Assembly: GCA_938016515.1 (NCBI GenBank)
Contig: CALILP010000214.1
Location: 1 to 37,105 of the forward strand
Direction of reading: 5' to 3'
Source of the DNA: an uncultured Paracoccaceae bacterium
GTDB taxonomy: Bacteria > Pseudomonadota > Alphaproteobacteria > Rhodobacterales > Rhodobacteraceae
DNA length: 37,105 nt
In this document: piece after piece, positions 18,911 through 27,947 of the stretch
Layout: each line of letters opens with the position of its first letter
How positions within the stretch are numbered: position 1 is the first letter of the stretch
Notes under the pieces: generated by a model
What the model was told of the DNA's origin: nothing
The model's input: the letters and a program-made list of their open reading frames with translations, nothing else
Database searches by the model: none
Program-made: the position numbers and the translations under genes

Positions 18911-18968
18911 GGCCAAACAAAATTTGTCCCAAATTTTGGTGGCAAAATCTCTAAGAGATTTTGTGGCC
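18911..18968 (+). other. 58-nt two-hairpin (three-way-junction-like) element between folE2 and trkH
   Basis: GGCCA-aa-[CAAAATTT gtccc AAATTTTG]-gtgg-[CAAAATCTCT a AGAGATTTTG]-TGGCC; begins at the base after the folE2 stop. Confidence 0.85.
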
Positions 18969-19023
18969 GCGTCACGCAGCACAGCGGCTTGACACCCCAC
19001 GGGCCACAGGCCAACCCTGCGGC

Positions 19024-20472
19024 ATGATCGACTTGCGCCCTATCGGATATGTAATTGGCCTGCTTGTGGCCTCGCTTGGGGCGACAATGTTAGTGCCGTT
19101 GGTGTTGGACCTGGTGGACGACAACGGGCATTGGCCGGGCTTTCTGGAAAGTGCTGTCATCACCATTCTGACCGGTGGTCTGGTTGCATTGGCCTGCGCG
19201 AATGGTGTGTCTCAACGCCTAAGCCTGCGCCAAACCTTTCTACTGACCACAATGGTCTGGATCATGTTGCCGATCTTCGGCGCACTCCCGTTTGTATTCG
19301 GGGAAACCAAAGCACCCTTTACCGACGCGTTTTTCGAGGCGATGTCGGGTCTGACCACCACAGGTTCCACGGTCTTTACCGGACTGGATGATTTACCCCG
19401 TAGCCTTTTGTTGTGGCGCGCAACCCTGCAGTGGCTTGGAGGCATTGGGATCATCGTTGTCGCGATGGTGTTCTTGCCGGAATTGCGGGTTGGGGGCATG
19501 CAAATCTTCCGATCCGAGGGCTTCGATACGATGGGAAAAATCCTGCCGCGGGCTGCAGAGATTTCCAGCTCTATCTCGATCATCTATTTCAGCCTGACGA
19601 TTGCCTGCGCCTTTGCCTATGCCGCAACAGGGATGGACCGTTTCGATTCCATCGTGCATGCGATGACAACGGTCTCGACAGGGGGCATGGCCACCAGCGA
19701 TCGCTCATTTATCGACATGTCGGCCGCTGCCCACTATGTGGCGGTTGTCTTCATGATCCTCGCGGCACTGCCTTTTGTACGCTTCGTTCAAATCCTCGCA
19801 GGCTCTGCGCAACCCTTGTGGACCGATCCACAGGTGAGGGGCCTGATGACTGTCATCACAGTTTGCGTTCTGCTGATCACATCGTGGGTCTGGGGACGCG
19901 AAGCAGTTCTGTCCGAGGTTGCCTTCCGCGAGGCCTTGTTCAACGTGACCTCGATCATGACCGGGACCGGTTATGCCAACGCCGACTACATGACGTGGGG
20001 GACCTTCCCGGTCGTCATGTTCTTTTTCATCGGCCTTGTGGGGGGATGCGCGGGATCGACCTCCTGTTCGGTCAAGATATTTCGATACCAACTGCTTTTT
20101 GCCTCCGTCAAAAGCCAGATCCGGCAGATCCACTCGCCCCATGGGGTCTTTACGCCGCGCTATGACGGCAAACCGGTCAGTGACGACGTCCTGAATTCGG
20201 TGATGGCCTTCTTTGTGGCCTTTGTCTTGCTGGTGGGGTTTGTGGCAGTGCTTTTGGGCATGACCGGCCTCGACTTTATCACCTCCGTTTCCGGGGCGGC
20301 CACGGCAGTGGCCAATATCGGACCGGGGCTGGGCACCGAGATTGGACCCACCGGCAGCTTCGCGGGGCTCAATGACCCAGCCAAATGGATCCTGTCCATC
20401 GCGATGTTCGTTGGCCGGTTGGAAATCATGGTTGTCCTGACCATCCTGACCTTCAAATTCTGGAGAGCCTAA
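19024..20472 (+). CDS. trkH: TrkH family potassium uptake protein
   Basis: MIDLRPIGYVIGLLVASLGATMLVP...; AMSGLTTTGSTVFTGLDDLP, QWLGGIGIIV, TVSTGGMA, GTGYANAD, GGCAGSTSCSVKIFR. Confidence 0.93.
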   Translation: MIDLRPIGYVIGLLVASLGATMLVPLVLDLVDDNGHWPGFLESAVITILTGGLVALACANGVSQRLSLRQTFLLTTMVWIMLPIFGALPFVFGETKAPFTDAFFEAMSGLTTTGSTVFTGLDDLPRSLLLWRATLQWLGGIGIIVVAMVFLPELRVGGMQIFRSEGFDTMGKILPRAAEISSSISIIYFSLTIACAFAYAATGMDRFDSIVHAMTTVSTGGMATSDRSFIDMSAAAHYVAVVFMILAALPFVRFVQILAGSAQPLWTDPQVRGLMTVITVCVLLITSWVWGREAVLSEVAFREALFNVTSIMTGTGYANADYMTWGTFPVVMFFFIGLVGGCAGSTSCSVKIFRYQLLFASVKSQIRQIHSPHGVFTPRYDGKPVSDDVLNSVMAFFVAFVLLVGFVAVLLGMTGLDFITSVSGAATAVANIGPGLGTEIGPTGSFAGLNDPAKWILSIAMFVGRLEIMVVLTILTFKFWRA

Positions 20473-22061
20473 TGTCCAACCGTCCCCTAGGTGCGCAAAT
20501 CTCGCATATGCTGAAAGCGCGCGGGGTCGGGGTGATCTTTGGTATTCCGGGGGTCCATAATCAGGAAATGTACCGGGGCATTGCACAGGCAGGTCTGACC
20601 CATGTGCTGGCCCGGCATGAACAAGGCGCGGGTTTTATGGCAGACGGCTATGCCCGCGCGACAGGCCGGCCGGGGGTGACCTATGTGATCACCGGACCGG
20701 GGGTGTGTAACATCATGACACCGATGGGGCAGGCCTACTCAGACCGTGTGCCGATGCTGGTGATCTCAAGCTGTCTGAACCGGGCGGATCTGGGGCTGGG
20801 GCGTGGGCGTCTGCACGAGATGAAGGACCAGGAGATCGCGGCAGGGACGGTGACAGACTGGTCGCTGACAGCACAAGACGCGGCCTCCGCCTACCAGTTG
20901 ATCGACCGGGCCCTTACAGAGTTTGCGGCAGGTCAGACCCGACCAAAACATATCCAAGTCCCCATCGAAGTCCTGGAAGCTGTGGCGCCACCGCCACCAG
21001 ACAACTCGGTTCAGGTGTCACCGGATCAAAGCGTGGACGTAAGTCAGGTCGTTGATCTGTTGGAAACAGCCAAACGGCCCCTCTTTATCTTCGGCGGCGG
21101 GGCTCTTGGGGCGCAGGCGCAAGTCTTATCGGTGCTGGCGGCCACGCAAGCAGCCAGTTTTCTGACCTTCACAGCCAATGGGCTGGTTCCCCCAGCGGAC
21201 CCATTGTGCTTTGGGACGTCGCTGGCGCGGCCGGGTAGCGCGGACATGATTGCCAGTGCCGATGTCGTGATCGCAGTTGGAACAGCACTCAGCGAGGTAG
21301 ATCTGTGGCGCAACGATCTGGGGCATACGGGGCCTCTGGTCCGGGTCGACACTGATCCGGCCGTCTTGGTGGATCAGCAAGATGCGACGCTGCAGATCAA
21401 TGCGGACGCAGGGGCATTCCTGAATGCACTCAGCGAAGGTCTCTCGCAGCGACAGGCAACAACAACCAACTGGACGGCCGCGGAGGTGGCGCAGGCCCGC
21501 GTGCGCTGGCGGGCAGAGGTCGACAGCGAACGCCCGGGTTTGCTGGCCGTCATCGACGCAGTGGCAGCAGCGCTTCCGGATGACACGGCCGTCTATTCTG
21601 ACATGACCCAATTCGCCTACGCAGCCCTCGAGGTTTGGCCCCGGAAAGCCCCCGGCCTTTGGCACCACCCCCACGGCTTCGGAACACTGGGCTACGCCTT
21701 ACCGGCAGCCATCGGGGGAGGCATTGCACGGCAAGGCAAACCGACTATCGCCATCGCCGGGGACTACGGCTTTCAATATACCCTGCAAGAACTGATGGTG
21801 GCGGTCGAACGCAACCTTTGCCTGCCGATCATCCTATGGGACAACGGAAAGCTTGGCGAAATCGAGGACAGCATGATTGCAGCCCAAATCGCACCCAATG
21901 CAGTGATCCAGAAAAACCCAGACTTCTTGAAATTCGCGCAAAGCTTTGGCGCTGCCGTCAGTGCACCAACACGCCTGTCCGACATCGCAGGTGCGGTCAC
22001 AGCAGCATTTGCCCATGACGGACCGACCCTGATCTATCTGACGCCCGCAATAGAATCCTGA
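20472..22061 (+). CDS. Thiamine-pyrophosphate-dependent decarboxylase/acetolactate synthase-like (possibly 5-guanidino-2-oxopentanoate decarboxylase type)
   Basis: MSNRPLGAQISHMLKARGVGVIFGIPGVHNQEMYRG...RHEQGAGFMADGYARATGRPGV; TPP motif GDYGFQYTLQELMVAVERNLCLPIILWDNGKLGEI; TAATG junction with trkH. Confidence 0.85.
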   Translation: MSNRPLGAQISHMLKARGVGVIFGIPGVHNQEMYRGIAQAGLTHVLARHEQGAGFMADGYARATGRPGVTYVITGPGVCNIMTPMGQAYSDRVPMLVISSCLNRADLGLGRGRLHEMKDQEIAAGTVTDWSLTAQDAASAYQLIDRALTEFAAGQTRPKHIQVPIEVLEAVAPPPPDNSVQVSPDQSVDVSQVVDLLETAKRPLFIFGGGALGAQAQVLSVLAATQAASFLTFTANGLVPPADPLCFGTSLARPGSADMIASADVVIAVGTALSEVDLWRNDLGHTGPLVRVDTDPAVLVDQQDATLQINADAGAFLNALSEGLSQRQATTTNWTAAEVAQARVRWRAEVDSERPGLLAVIDAVAAALPDDTAVYSDMTQFAYAALEVWPRKAPGLWHHPHGFGTLGYALPAAIGGGIARQGKPTIAIAGDYGFQYTLQELMVAVERNLCLPIILWDNGKLGEIEDSMIAAQIAPNAVIQKNPDFLKFAQSFGAAVSAPTRLSDIAGAVTAAFAHDGPTLIYLTPAIES

Positions 22062-22088
22062 CGCCAGACAGGATCGCAGACCAAAGGA

Positions 22089-22207
22089 CTTCTTTGTTTC
22101 TTTCTATATCCCGGGGGGAGACGCAGTTGGGGGGCTGGCCCCCTTTGCACGCTCAACTCTTACGCACAGACGTCCGCGACCATACCCCGAATCTTCCAGA
22201 AAATTCG
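22089..22207 (+). repeat. Dispersed 3'-UTR repeat copy 4 plus second hairpin module
   Basis: CTTCTTTGTTTCTTTCTATATCCCGGGGGG...GGGGGGCTGGCCCCC (22089-22143), then CCGAATCTTCCAGAAAATTCG (22187-22207). Confidence 0.82.
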
Positions 22208-22208
22208 C

Positions 22209-23978
22209 CTACCAACAGGACACAAGCACTGTGACATCAGTTGCTTGACGCGACAGCATCTGTGCCGGCAGAAACGCGACGTTGTCGGTGGTTTGCACCG
22301 CAATATCAGCATCACGCAGGGACTGCACAATCTCTGAAGCGTCTACCGAAAACTGGACGTCCGCGGGCAACTGCTGACCGCCCGATGTTTGCTGTGGCAG
22401 CAACATGCCCAATACGGCCCCGCCATTGTCAAACACCGGACCACCAGCATCGCCGGGCTGGGTGACAAGGCTCAGGCGTTTGATATCTTCTTCACCGTTC
22501 AAGCCACGAATATCGGCCAGTTTGCCAAAGGTCAGCGAGGGGGTGGTCAGGACACCGCCATAGGGATACCCGCCAACAGCAACTTCTGCTTGCAGGCGCG
22601 GGACGCCGTTTTGAAACGCAGCAACCTTGCGCGGAGCAAGGGGAACAACAGGCCGCAAAACGGCGATACCTCGTTGCAGGTCCATGTGCACAACGTCCGC
22701 ATCATACACATTGTCGATTGTCATACGGGCGCAATCACCGACAACTTCGGTGGTGGTCAACACATCGCCGCGACCGTCAATAAAGAAGCCAGATCGGGAC
22801 ATCTGAGGCTTGCGGATCTGCAGGCCGGAAATCAAATCGATGGCCTGACTGTCATCAGGTTTCACAAGGGCAGGGTCCAGTACACCGGGGATCGCTTTGA
22901 AGCTGGCGGTCATCTCTTCAAGCACGCGTATCCGCCGGGCGTCGTCCCCTTCAGGCCATACCAGGGTAAAGCCTTTGATCTGGCCATTCTCAAGACCAAC
23001 GGTCGTGTACGAATGAACGCCGTCACCAATGCCCTCCAAAACGAAGGATGTATTGCGACGGGTGCGGGGGCCTTCGGTGGGGACAATGGCAAGGGTCTGC
23101 ATGATTTCGTACAACCCAAACAAGCGGTCCTGATCGCCTTCCTGAGAGATCAGCAGCACTTGGGCTTGTAAGTCACCCTTGGGCTGAAAGCGGGCGAAAG
23201 GCGGCTCATACTCGCTGAAGGCCACAACGCCGGTCGGGATTAAAAGCTCGATGCCGGTTGCATCATCGCGGACCAGCTGCAAATCCATCCCGTCAAGGAC
23301 AGCGTTGTAGTCCGCAATCAGTTTTTGGCGCTGTTTGGTGGTCAAAACGCCTGTTGGTTCAAAATTATTGGCAACCTGCCAGTCGCCCATCGAACTGCGG
23401 GTGCCACGCCCAAACGCACCGTCAATCGCGGCCGTGTAGAAACCAGCCCATTTTAGGGCAGTTTGCAGCAATTCACGCTCTTCACGGTTCAAAAGCGCCT
23501 CAGAATCGCGGGCTTCGCGGACGGTCTCATCTGAAGTTTCAAGCGGGATTGCAGGAACCTCGATGACCTCTGCAGTCGGAGCGTCTTCAGGTGCGGCAGT
23601 CTCTTCTTGCGCAGCATCGCGGAGTCCGGGCAATGGCTGTGCCGATGTCGGCGCACCCACGCCAACCGGCCAGAATTGCTGCCGGAACCCGCGGCCATCT
23701 GCAATAAAGCTGTCGCGCGGAATTTGTCCGGCGTTTCGCAATCGGCGCAGCAAAACTTCTGCGTCATCAGGGGTATAAGGACCCAGTGCAATTGCATACC
23801 AGCGACCGCCTGTTGAAAAGCCTGCAACATCATCAAGCTGGCGCGCATAAACACGGGCCCGCTCTTGCGCAGAGTTCAGCGATGGCTGGGCCTCAACCTG
23901 GACCCAGACCGGGCTTTGCGCCCATGCCGCAAGGGGCATCCAAACACTGAAAACAACCGTAAAGATAAGTCTGATCAT
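22209..23978 (-). CDS. Exported SPOR-like + peptidoglycan-binding + trypsin-like (probably inactive) protein
   Basis: Signal peptide; SPOR-like WVQVEAQPSLNSAQERARVYARQL; PG-binding LLQTALKWAGFYTAAIDGAFGRGTRSSMGDWQ; trypsin-like C-terminus with VTQPGDAGGPVFD. Confidence 0.82.
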   Translation of the reverse strand: MIRLIFTVVFSVWMPLAAWAQSPVWVQVEAQPSLNSAQERARVYARQLDDVAGFSTGGRWYAIALGPYTPDDAEVLLRRLRNAGQIPRDSFIADGRGFRQQFWPVGVGAPTSAQPLPGLRDAAQEETAAPEDAPTAEVIEVPAIPLETSDETVREARDSEALLNREERELLQTALKWAGFYTAAIDGAFGRGTRSSMGDWQVANNFEPTGVLTTKQRQKLIADYNAVLDGMDLQLVRDDATGIELLIPTGVVAFSEYEPPFARFQPKGDLQAQVLLISQEGDQDRLFGLYEIMQTLAIVPTEGPRTRRNTSFVLEGIGDGVHSYTTVGLENGQIKGFTLVWPEGDDARRIRVLEEMTASFKAIPGVLDPALVKPDDSQAIDLISGLQIRKPQMSRSGFFIDGRGDVLTTTEVVGDCARMTIDNVYDADVVHMDLQRGIAVLRPVVPLAPRKVAAFQNGVPRLQAEVAVGGYPYGGVLTTPSLTFGKLADIRGLNGEEDIKRLSLVTQPGDAGGPVFDNGGAVLGMLLPQQTSGGQQLPADVQFSVDASEIVQSLRDADIAVQTTDNVAFLPAQMLSRQATDVTVLVSCW

Positions 23979-24187
23979 CGGTAACCCACCGCACCCCGTG
24001 ACATCGTATCAAAAATCTGCGCCGTACCTAGCAGATCAGGGCCGGGACGCATCCTGATTCTGCCATTAGATTGGTTAATATGCCGTGATCTGTTGCGCAG
24101 ATGGTATCTGGGCGTCACTTGGCCATGCCTGATTGACCCTTGGCCCGCCCCCGCCTATTGACGCATCAACGACGAACGAGGGTGACG

Positions 24188-25114
24188 ATGGCCGATAAAC
24201 CGCGCAGTTTTCAGGAAATCATATTGCGGCTTCAGACCTACTGGGCAGGCAAAGGCTGCGCTGTGATGCAGCCTTACGATATGGAAGTGGGCGCAGGGAC
24301 ATTCCACCCGGCTACCACTCTGCGGTCATTGGGCAGCAAGCCTTGGGCTGCGGCCTACGTTCAGCCCTCCCGCCGTCCGACTGATGGACGCTACGGCGAG
24401 AACCCAAACCGTTTGCAGCACTATTACCAATACCAGGTCCTGATCAAACCCAGCCCACCTGATCTGCAGTATTTATACCTGGGATCTCTTGAAGCTATCG
24501 GCATCGACGCGGCCATGCACGACATCCGCTTTGTCGAGGATGACTGGGAAAGCCCGACGCTTGGGGCCTGGGGCCTTGGCTGGGAAGTTTGGTGCGATGG
24601 CATGGAAGTATCCCAGTTCACGTATTTTCAGCAGGTTGCGGGCTACGACTGCAAGCCTGTGTCGGGCGAGTTGACCTATGGGTTGGAACGTCTGGCAATG
24701 TATATCCTCGACATTGATCATGTGATGGACATGCCATTCAACGATCCGCAAACCCCGATTGCCCTGACCTATGGGGACATCTTCAAACAAACCGAGGAAG
24801 AATACGCGCGCTGGAACTTCGACGTGGCAGATACGGACACGCTTTTGCAGCACTTCAAGGACGCCGAGGCAGAATGTGCGCGCATTTTGGATCAGGACCA
24901 CATCGACCCCAAAACCGGCAAGCGCATCATCATGGCCCACCCGGCCTATGACCAAGCGATCAAAGCTAGCCATGTGTTCAACCTGCTGGACGCGCGCGGT
25001 GTGATCTCTGTCACCGAAAGGCAGTCTTACATTTTGCGGGTCAGGACGTTGACCAAAGCCTGCGCAGATGCCTTCGTACAAACGGCAGCCGCCGGGTTTG
25101 AGCCTGCGGCATGA
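24188..25114 (+). CDS. glyQ: Glycine--tRNA ligase alpha subunit
   Basis: [49 protein letters not shown]. Confidence 0.97.
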   Translation: MADKPRSFQEIILRLQTYWAGKGCAVMQPYDMEVGAGTFHPATTLRSLGSKPWAAAYVQPSRRPTDGRYGENPNRLQHYYQYQVLIKPSPPDLQYLYLGSLEAIGIDAAMHDIRFVEDDWESPTLGAWGLGWEVWCDGMEVSQFTYFQQVAGYDCKPVSGELTYGLERLAMYILDIDHVMDMPFNDPQTPIALTYGDIFKQTEEEYARWNFDVADTDTLLQHFKDAEAECARILDQDHIDPKTGKRIIMAHPAYDQAIKASHVFNLLDARGVISVTERQSYILRVRTLTKACADAFVQTAAAGFEPAA

Positions 25115-25641
25115 ACCCCGCTCGCCTTGTTATAGGAGCCCTCCTTTTGTCAGCATTACTTGCGGGCGCGGCCCTCTATTACCTTCAAATCTATGCCTAT
25201 TATGACGAAGTGGCACTGACCACGGAAGATGTGCAGCTGACCTCGATTTTCACCGGCGCGCCGGAACCGATCATGGTTGAAAACGTGCGGGCCATCGACG
25301 GTGACAGCAGCCCGCTCAAATTCCGGGCCTGTTTTGACACCAACCTGTCTTTTGGCCTGCTGACCGAAACCTATGAAGTCTACGAGGCCGCTGAACCCAC
25401 AATCGCCCCCCCTTGGTTCGACTGCTTTGACGCAGAACAGATTGGCGAAGATCTGGCCTCCGGGGTGGCCCTTGCCTTTATGGGGATCGAGAACTTCCAA
25501 TACGGGATCGACCGTGTGGTGGCCGTCTACCCCGATGGCACATCGTTTGCCTGGCACCAGATCAATGCGTGCGGCGAAGCTGCTTTTCACCGCGACCCTG
25601 TCCCCGACACCTGCCCACCGGCACCCGAAAGACTGCAATAA
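25111..25641 (+). CDS. Membrane-anchored hypothetical protein between glyQ and glyS (DUF6446-like by context)
   Basis: 176 aa; N-terminal [35 protein letters not shown] overlap with glyQ, TAATG overlap with glyS. Confidence 0.8.
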   Translation: MNPARLVIGALLLSALLAGAALYYLQIYAYYDEVALTTEDVQLTSIFTGAPEPIMVENVRAIDGDSSPLKFRACFDTNLSFGLLTETYEVYEAAEPTIAPPWFDCFDAEQIGEDLASGVALAFMGIENFQYGIDRVVAVYPDGTSFAWHQINACGEAAFHRDPVPDTCPPAPERLQ

Positions 25642-27869
25642 TGGCTGACTTACTGATCGAACTCTTCTCGGAAGAAATCCCGGCGCGGATGCAGGCGAAA
25701 GCCGCGTCTGATTTGCAAAAGCTGGTCACGGATGGGCTGGTCGAGGCGGGCTTGACCTATGCGGGTGCTGCGTCTTTTGCGACGCCGCGCCGGTTGGCTT
25801 TGTCTGTCGAAGGGCTGACTGCGCAAAGCAAGGCCGTGCGTGAAGAACGCAAGGGGCCATCGGTCTCTGCACCTGATAAAGCGGTTGAGGGCTTCATGCG
25901 CTCTGTCGGGTTGACCAAGGACCAGCTTGAGGTGCGTGAGGACAAGAAGGGTCAGGTCTATTTCGCGGTGATGCAAAAGCCGGGGCGTGCGGCGGCCGTG
26001 ATTATCGCAGAAGTGCTCGAACACGCGGTGCGGACTTTCCCTTGGCCCAAGTCGATGCGCTGGGGGACGGGGACGCTGAAGTGGGTGCGCCCGCTGCATT
26101 CCATCCTGTGCATTCTTTCCGATGAGGCCGGGGCCGAGGTCGTCCCGTTAAAGATCGACGGGATCGCGGCTGGCAATACGACACGCGGTCACCGCTTCAT
26201 GGCGCCGGACCCATTTTCTGTCACCTCTTTCGAGGATTACGAGGCGAAGTTAAAGCGCGCTAAGGTCGTTTTGCGCAGCGAAGAACGCCAAGACCTGATT
26301 TGGCAAGACGCGACTAATCAGGCATTTGCGCAAGGTTTGGAGATTGTCGAGGATCGCGGCCTTTTGGCGGAAGTTGCCAATCTGGTGGAATGGCCTGTGG
26401 TTTTGATGGGCACGATTGCCGAGGATTTCTTGGATATGCCGCCCGAAGTTTTGCAGACTTCGATGAAGGATCATCAGAAATTCTTTTCGCTGCGAAAATC
26501 AAAAACGGGCCGGATTGAGCGGTTTGTGACCGTCGCCAACATCGAGACCCCCGATAATGGCTCCACAATTCTGGCGGGGAACGAGAAGGTTCTGTTCGCC
26601 CGATTGTCCGATGCGAAGTTCTTTTGGGAGAACGATTTGCGCGTGGCGAAGGCGGGGATGGGCGAATGGGTCGATGGTCTTAAGTCCGTAACGTTCCACA
26701 ACAAGTTGGGGTCGCAGGCCGACCGGGTCGAACGGATTGTGGCCTTGGCCCGCGAGATTGCCCCGGTGGTTGGGGCTGACCCGGATGAGGCGGCTACGGC
26801 TGCGCGGGTGGCGAAGGCCGATCTGCAATCCGAGATGATCTATGAATTCCCTGAATTACAGGGGCTTATGGGGCGCTATTACGGTAAGGCGGCGGGGCTG
26901 TCTGCCGAGGTTGCGGCTGTGGCGGAGGAGCATTACGCGCCGTTGGGGCCGTCAGATGATGTGCCCACTGCGCCGTTGTCGGTGACGGTGGCATTGGCGG
27001 ATAAGCTGGACACACTGACCGGGTTCTGGGCGTACGATGAAAAACCTACGGGGTCAAAGGACCCGTTCGCACTGCGGAGAGCGGCGCTGGGGGTCATTCG
27101 GTTGGTAATAGAGAATGATCTGCAGGCACCAGTCAGAGTTACCTTGCTTCGCCTAATTGATGAGCATCGCACAAAAGCCATCGGTGAAGCACACCTTGAA
27201 AGTCTGGAAGAGATTTCAGACGCTCTTGAGCGGGCCGGACTAGACGAACAAGTTTCGAAAATCGTTGATGCAAAAACACAAGCTTTCCTCGAGGAACAGT
27301 TTGCTGAGGCTCGCGAAGAGGTCTTGGAGAGCGCTAAGCGTGCATTTTCGCTCCTCTCCTTCTTTCACGACCGCCTCAAAGTCTTCCTCAAAGACCAAGG
27401 CATCCGCCACGACATCATCGACGCTTGCATCGCCATGCCGGGCAATGACGACCTGACGCTCCTTGTGAAACGCGCCAAGGCGCTGTCGGAAACGCTGAAG
27501 ACCGATGATGGCGAGAACCTTCTCCAAGGTTTCAAGCGCGCCAACAACATTCTGACCCAAGCGGAAGAGAAAGATGGCGTCGCATACGAGTACGGCGCGG
27601 ACATCAAATTTGCCGAAACCGACAGCGAAAAGGCGCTCTTTACGGCCCTCGATGCTGCAGATGCAAAGATCGCACCGGCCATGGCGGCAGAGGATTTTAC
27701 CACTGCGATGACCGCGATGGCTGCACTACGTGGGCCGATTGATGCCTTCTTTGATGACGTGAAAATCAACGCGGACAGCGAGATCATCCGCCGAAACCGC
27801 CTTAATTTGTTGAGCCGTATCCGTACAATCTGCCTTTCTGTCGCTGATCTGACGCGGATCGAGGGATAA
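25641..27869 (+). CDS. glyS: Glycine--tRNA ligase beta subunit
   Basis: [28 protein letters not shown]...; SLRKSKTGRIERFVTVANIE; FFHDRLKVFLKDQGIRHDIIDA. Confidence 0.96.
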   Translation: MADLLIELFSEEIPARMQAKAASDLQKLVTDGLVEAGLTYAGAASFATPRRLALSVEGLTAQSKAVREERKGPSVSAPDKAVEGFMRSVGLTKDQLEVREDKKGQVYFAVMQKPGRAAAVIIAEVLEHAVRTFPWPKSMRWGTGTLKWVRPLHSILCILSDEAGAEVVPLKIDGIAAGNTTRGHRFMAPDPFSVTSFEDYEAKLKRAKVVLRSEERQDLIWQDATNQAFAQGLEIVEDRGLLAEVANLVEWPVVLMGTIAEDFLDMPPEVLQTSMKDHQKFFSLRKSKTGRIERFVTVANIETPDNGSTILAGNEKVLFARLSDAKFFWENDLRVAKAGMGEWVDGLKSVTFHNKLGSQADRVERIVALAREIAPVVGADPDEAATAARVAKADLQSEMIYEFPELQGLMGRYYGKAAGLSAEVAAVAEEHYAPLGPSDDVPTAPLSVTVALADKLDTLTGFWAYDEKPTGSKDPFALRRAALGVIRLVIENDLQAPVRVTLLRLIDEHRTKAIGEAHLESLEEISDALERAGLDEQVSKIVDAKTQAFLEEQFAEAREEVLESAKRAFSLLSFFHDRLKVFLKDQGIRHDIIDACIAMPGNDDLTLLVKRAKALSETLKTDDGENLLQGFKRANNILTQAEEKDGVAYEYGADIKFAETDSEKALFTALDAADAKIAPAMAAEDFTTAMTAMAALRGPIDAFFDDVKINADSEIIRRNRLNLLSRIRTICLSVADLTRIEG

Positions 27870-27902
27870 TCCGCCCAGACTGTCACGTTTCCTTTACACA
27901 TG

Positions 27903-27929
27903 CGCCTGCAACCCCCTATGTTGCAGGCG
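27903..27929 (+). promoter_or_regulatory. 9-bp perfect hairpin in the PPDK-like gene leader
   Basis: CGCCTGCAA ccccctatg TTGCAGGCG. Confidence 0.6.
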
Positions 27930-27947
27930 AATAGAAGGAATGCCGCA

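Noticed and set aside
19705-20586. 293-aa ORF antisense to trkH
   Set aside because: His/Gly/Asp-rich shadow ORF with no family similarity.
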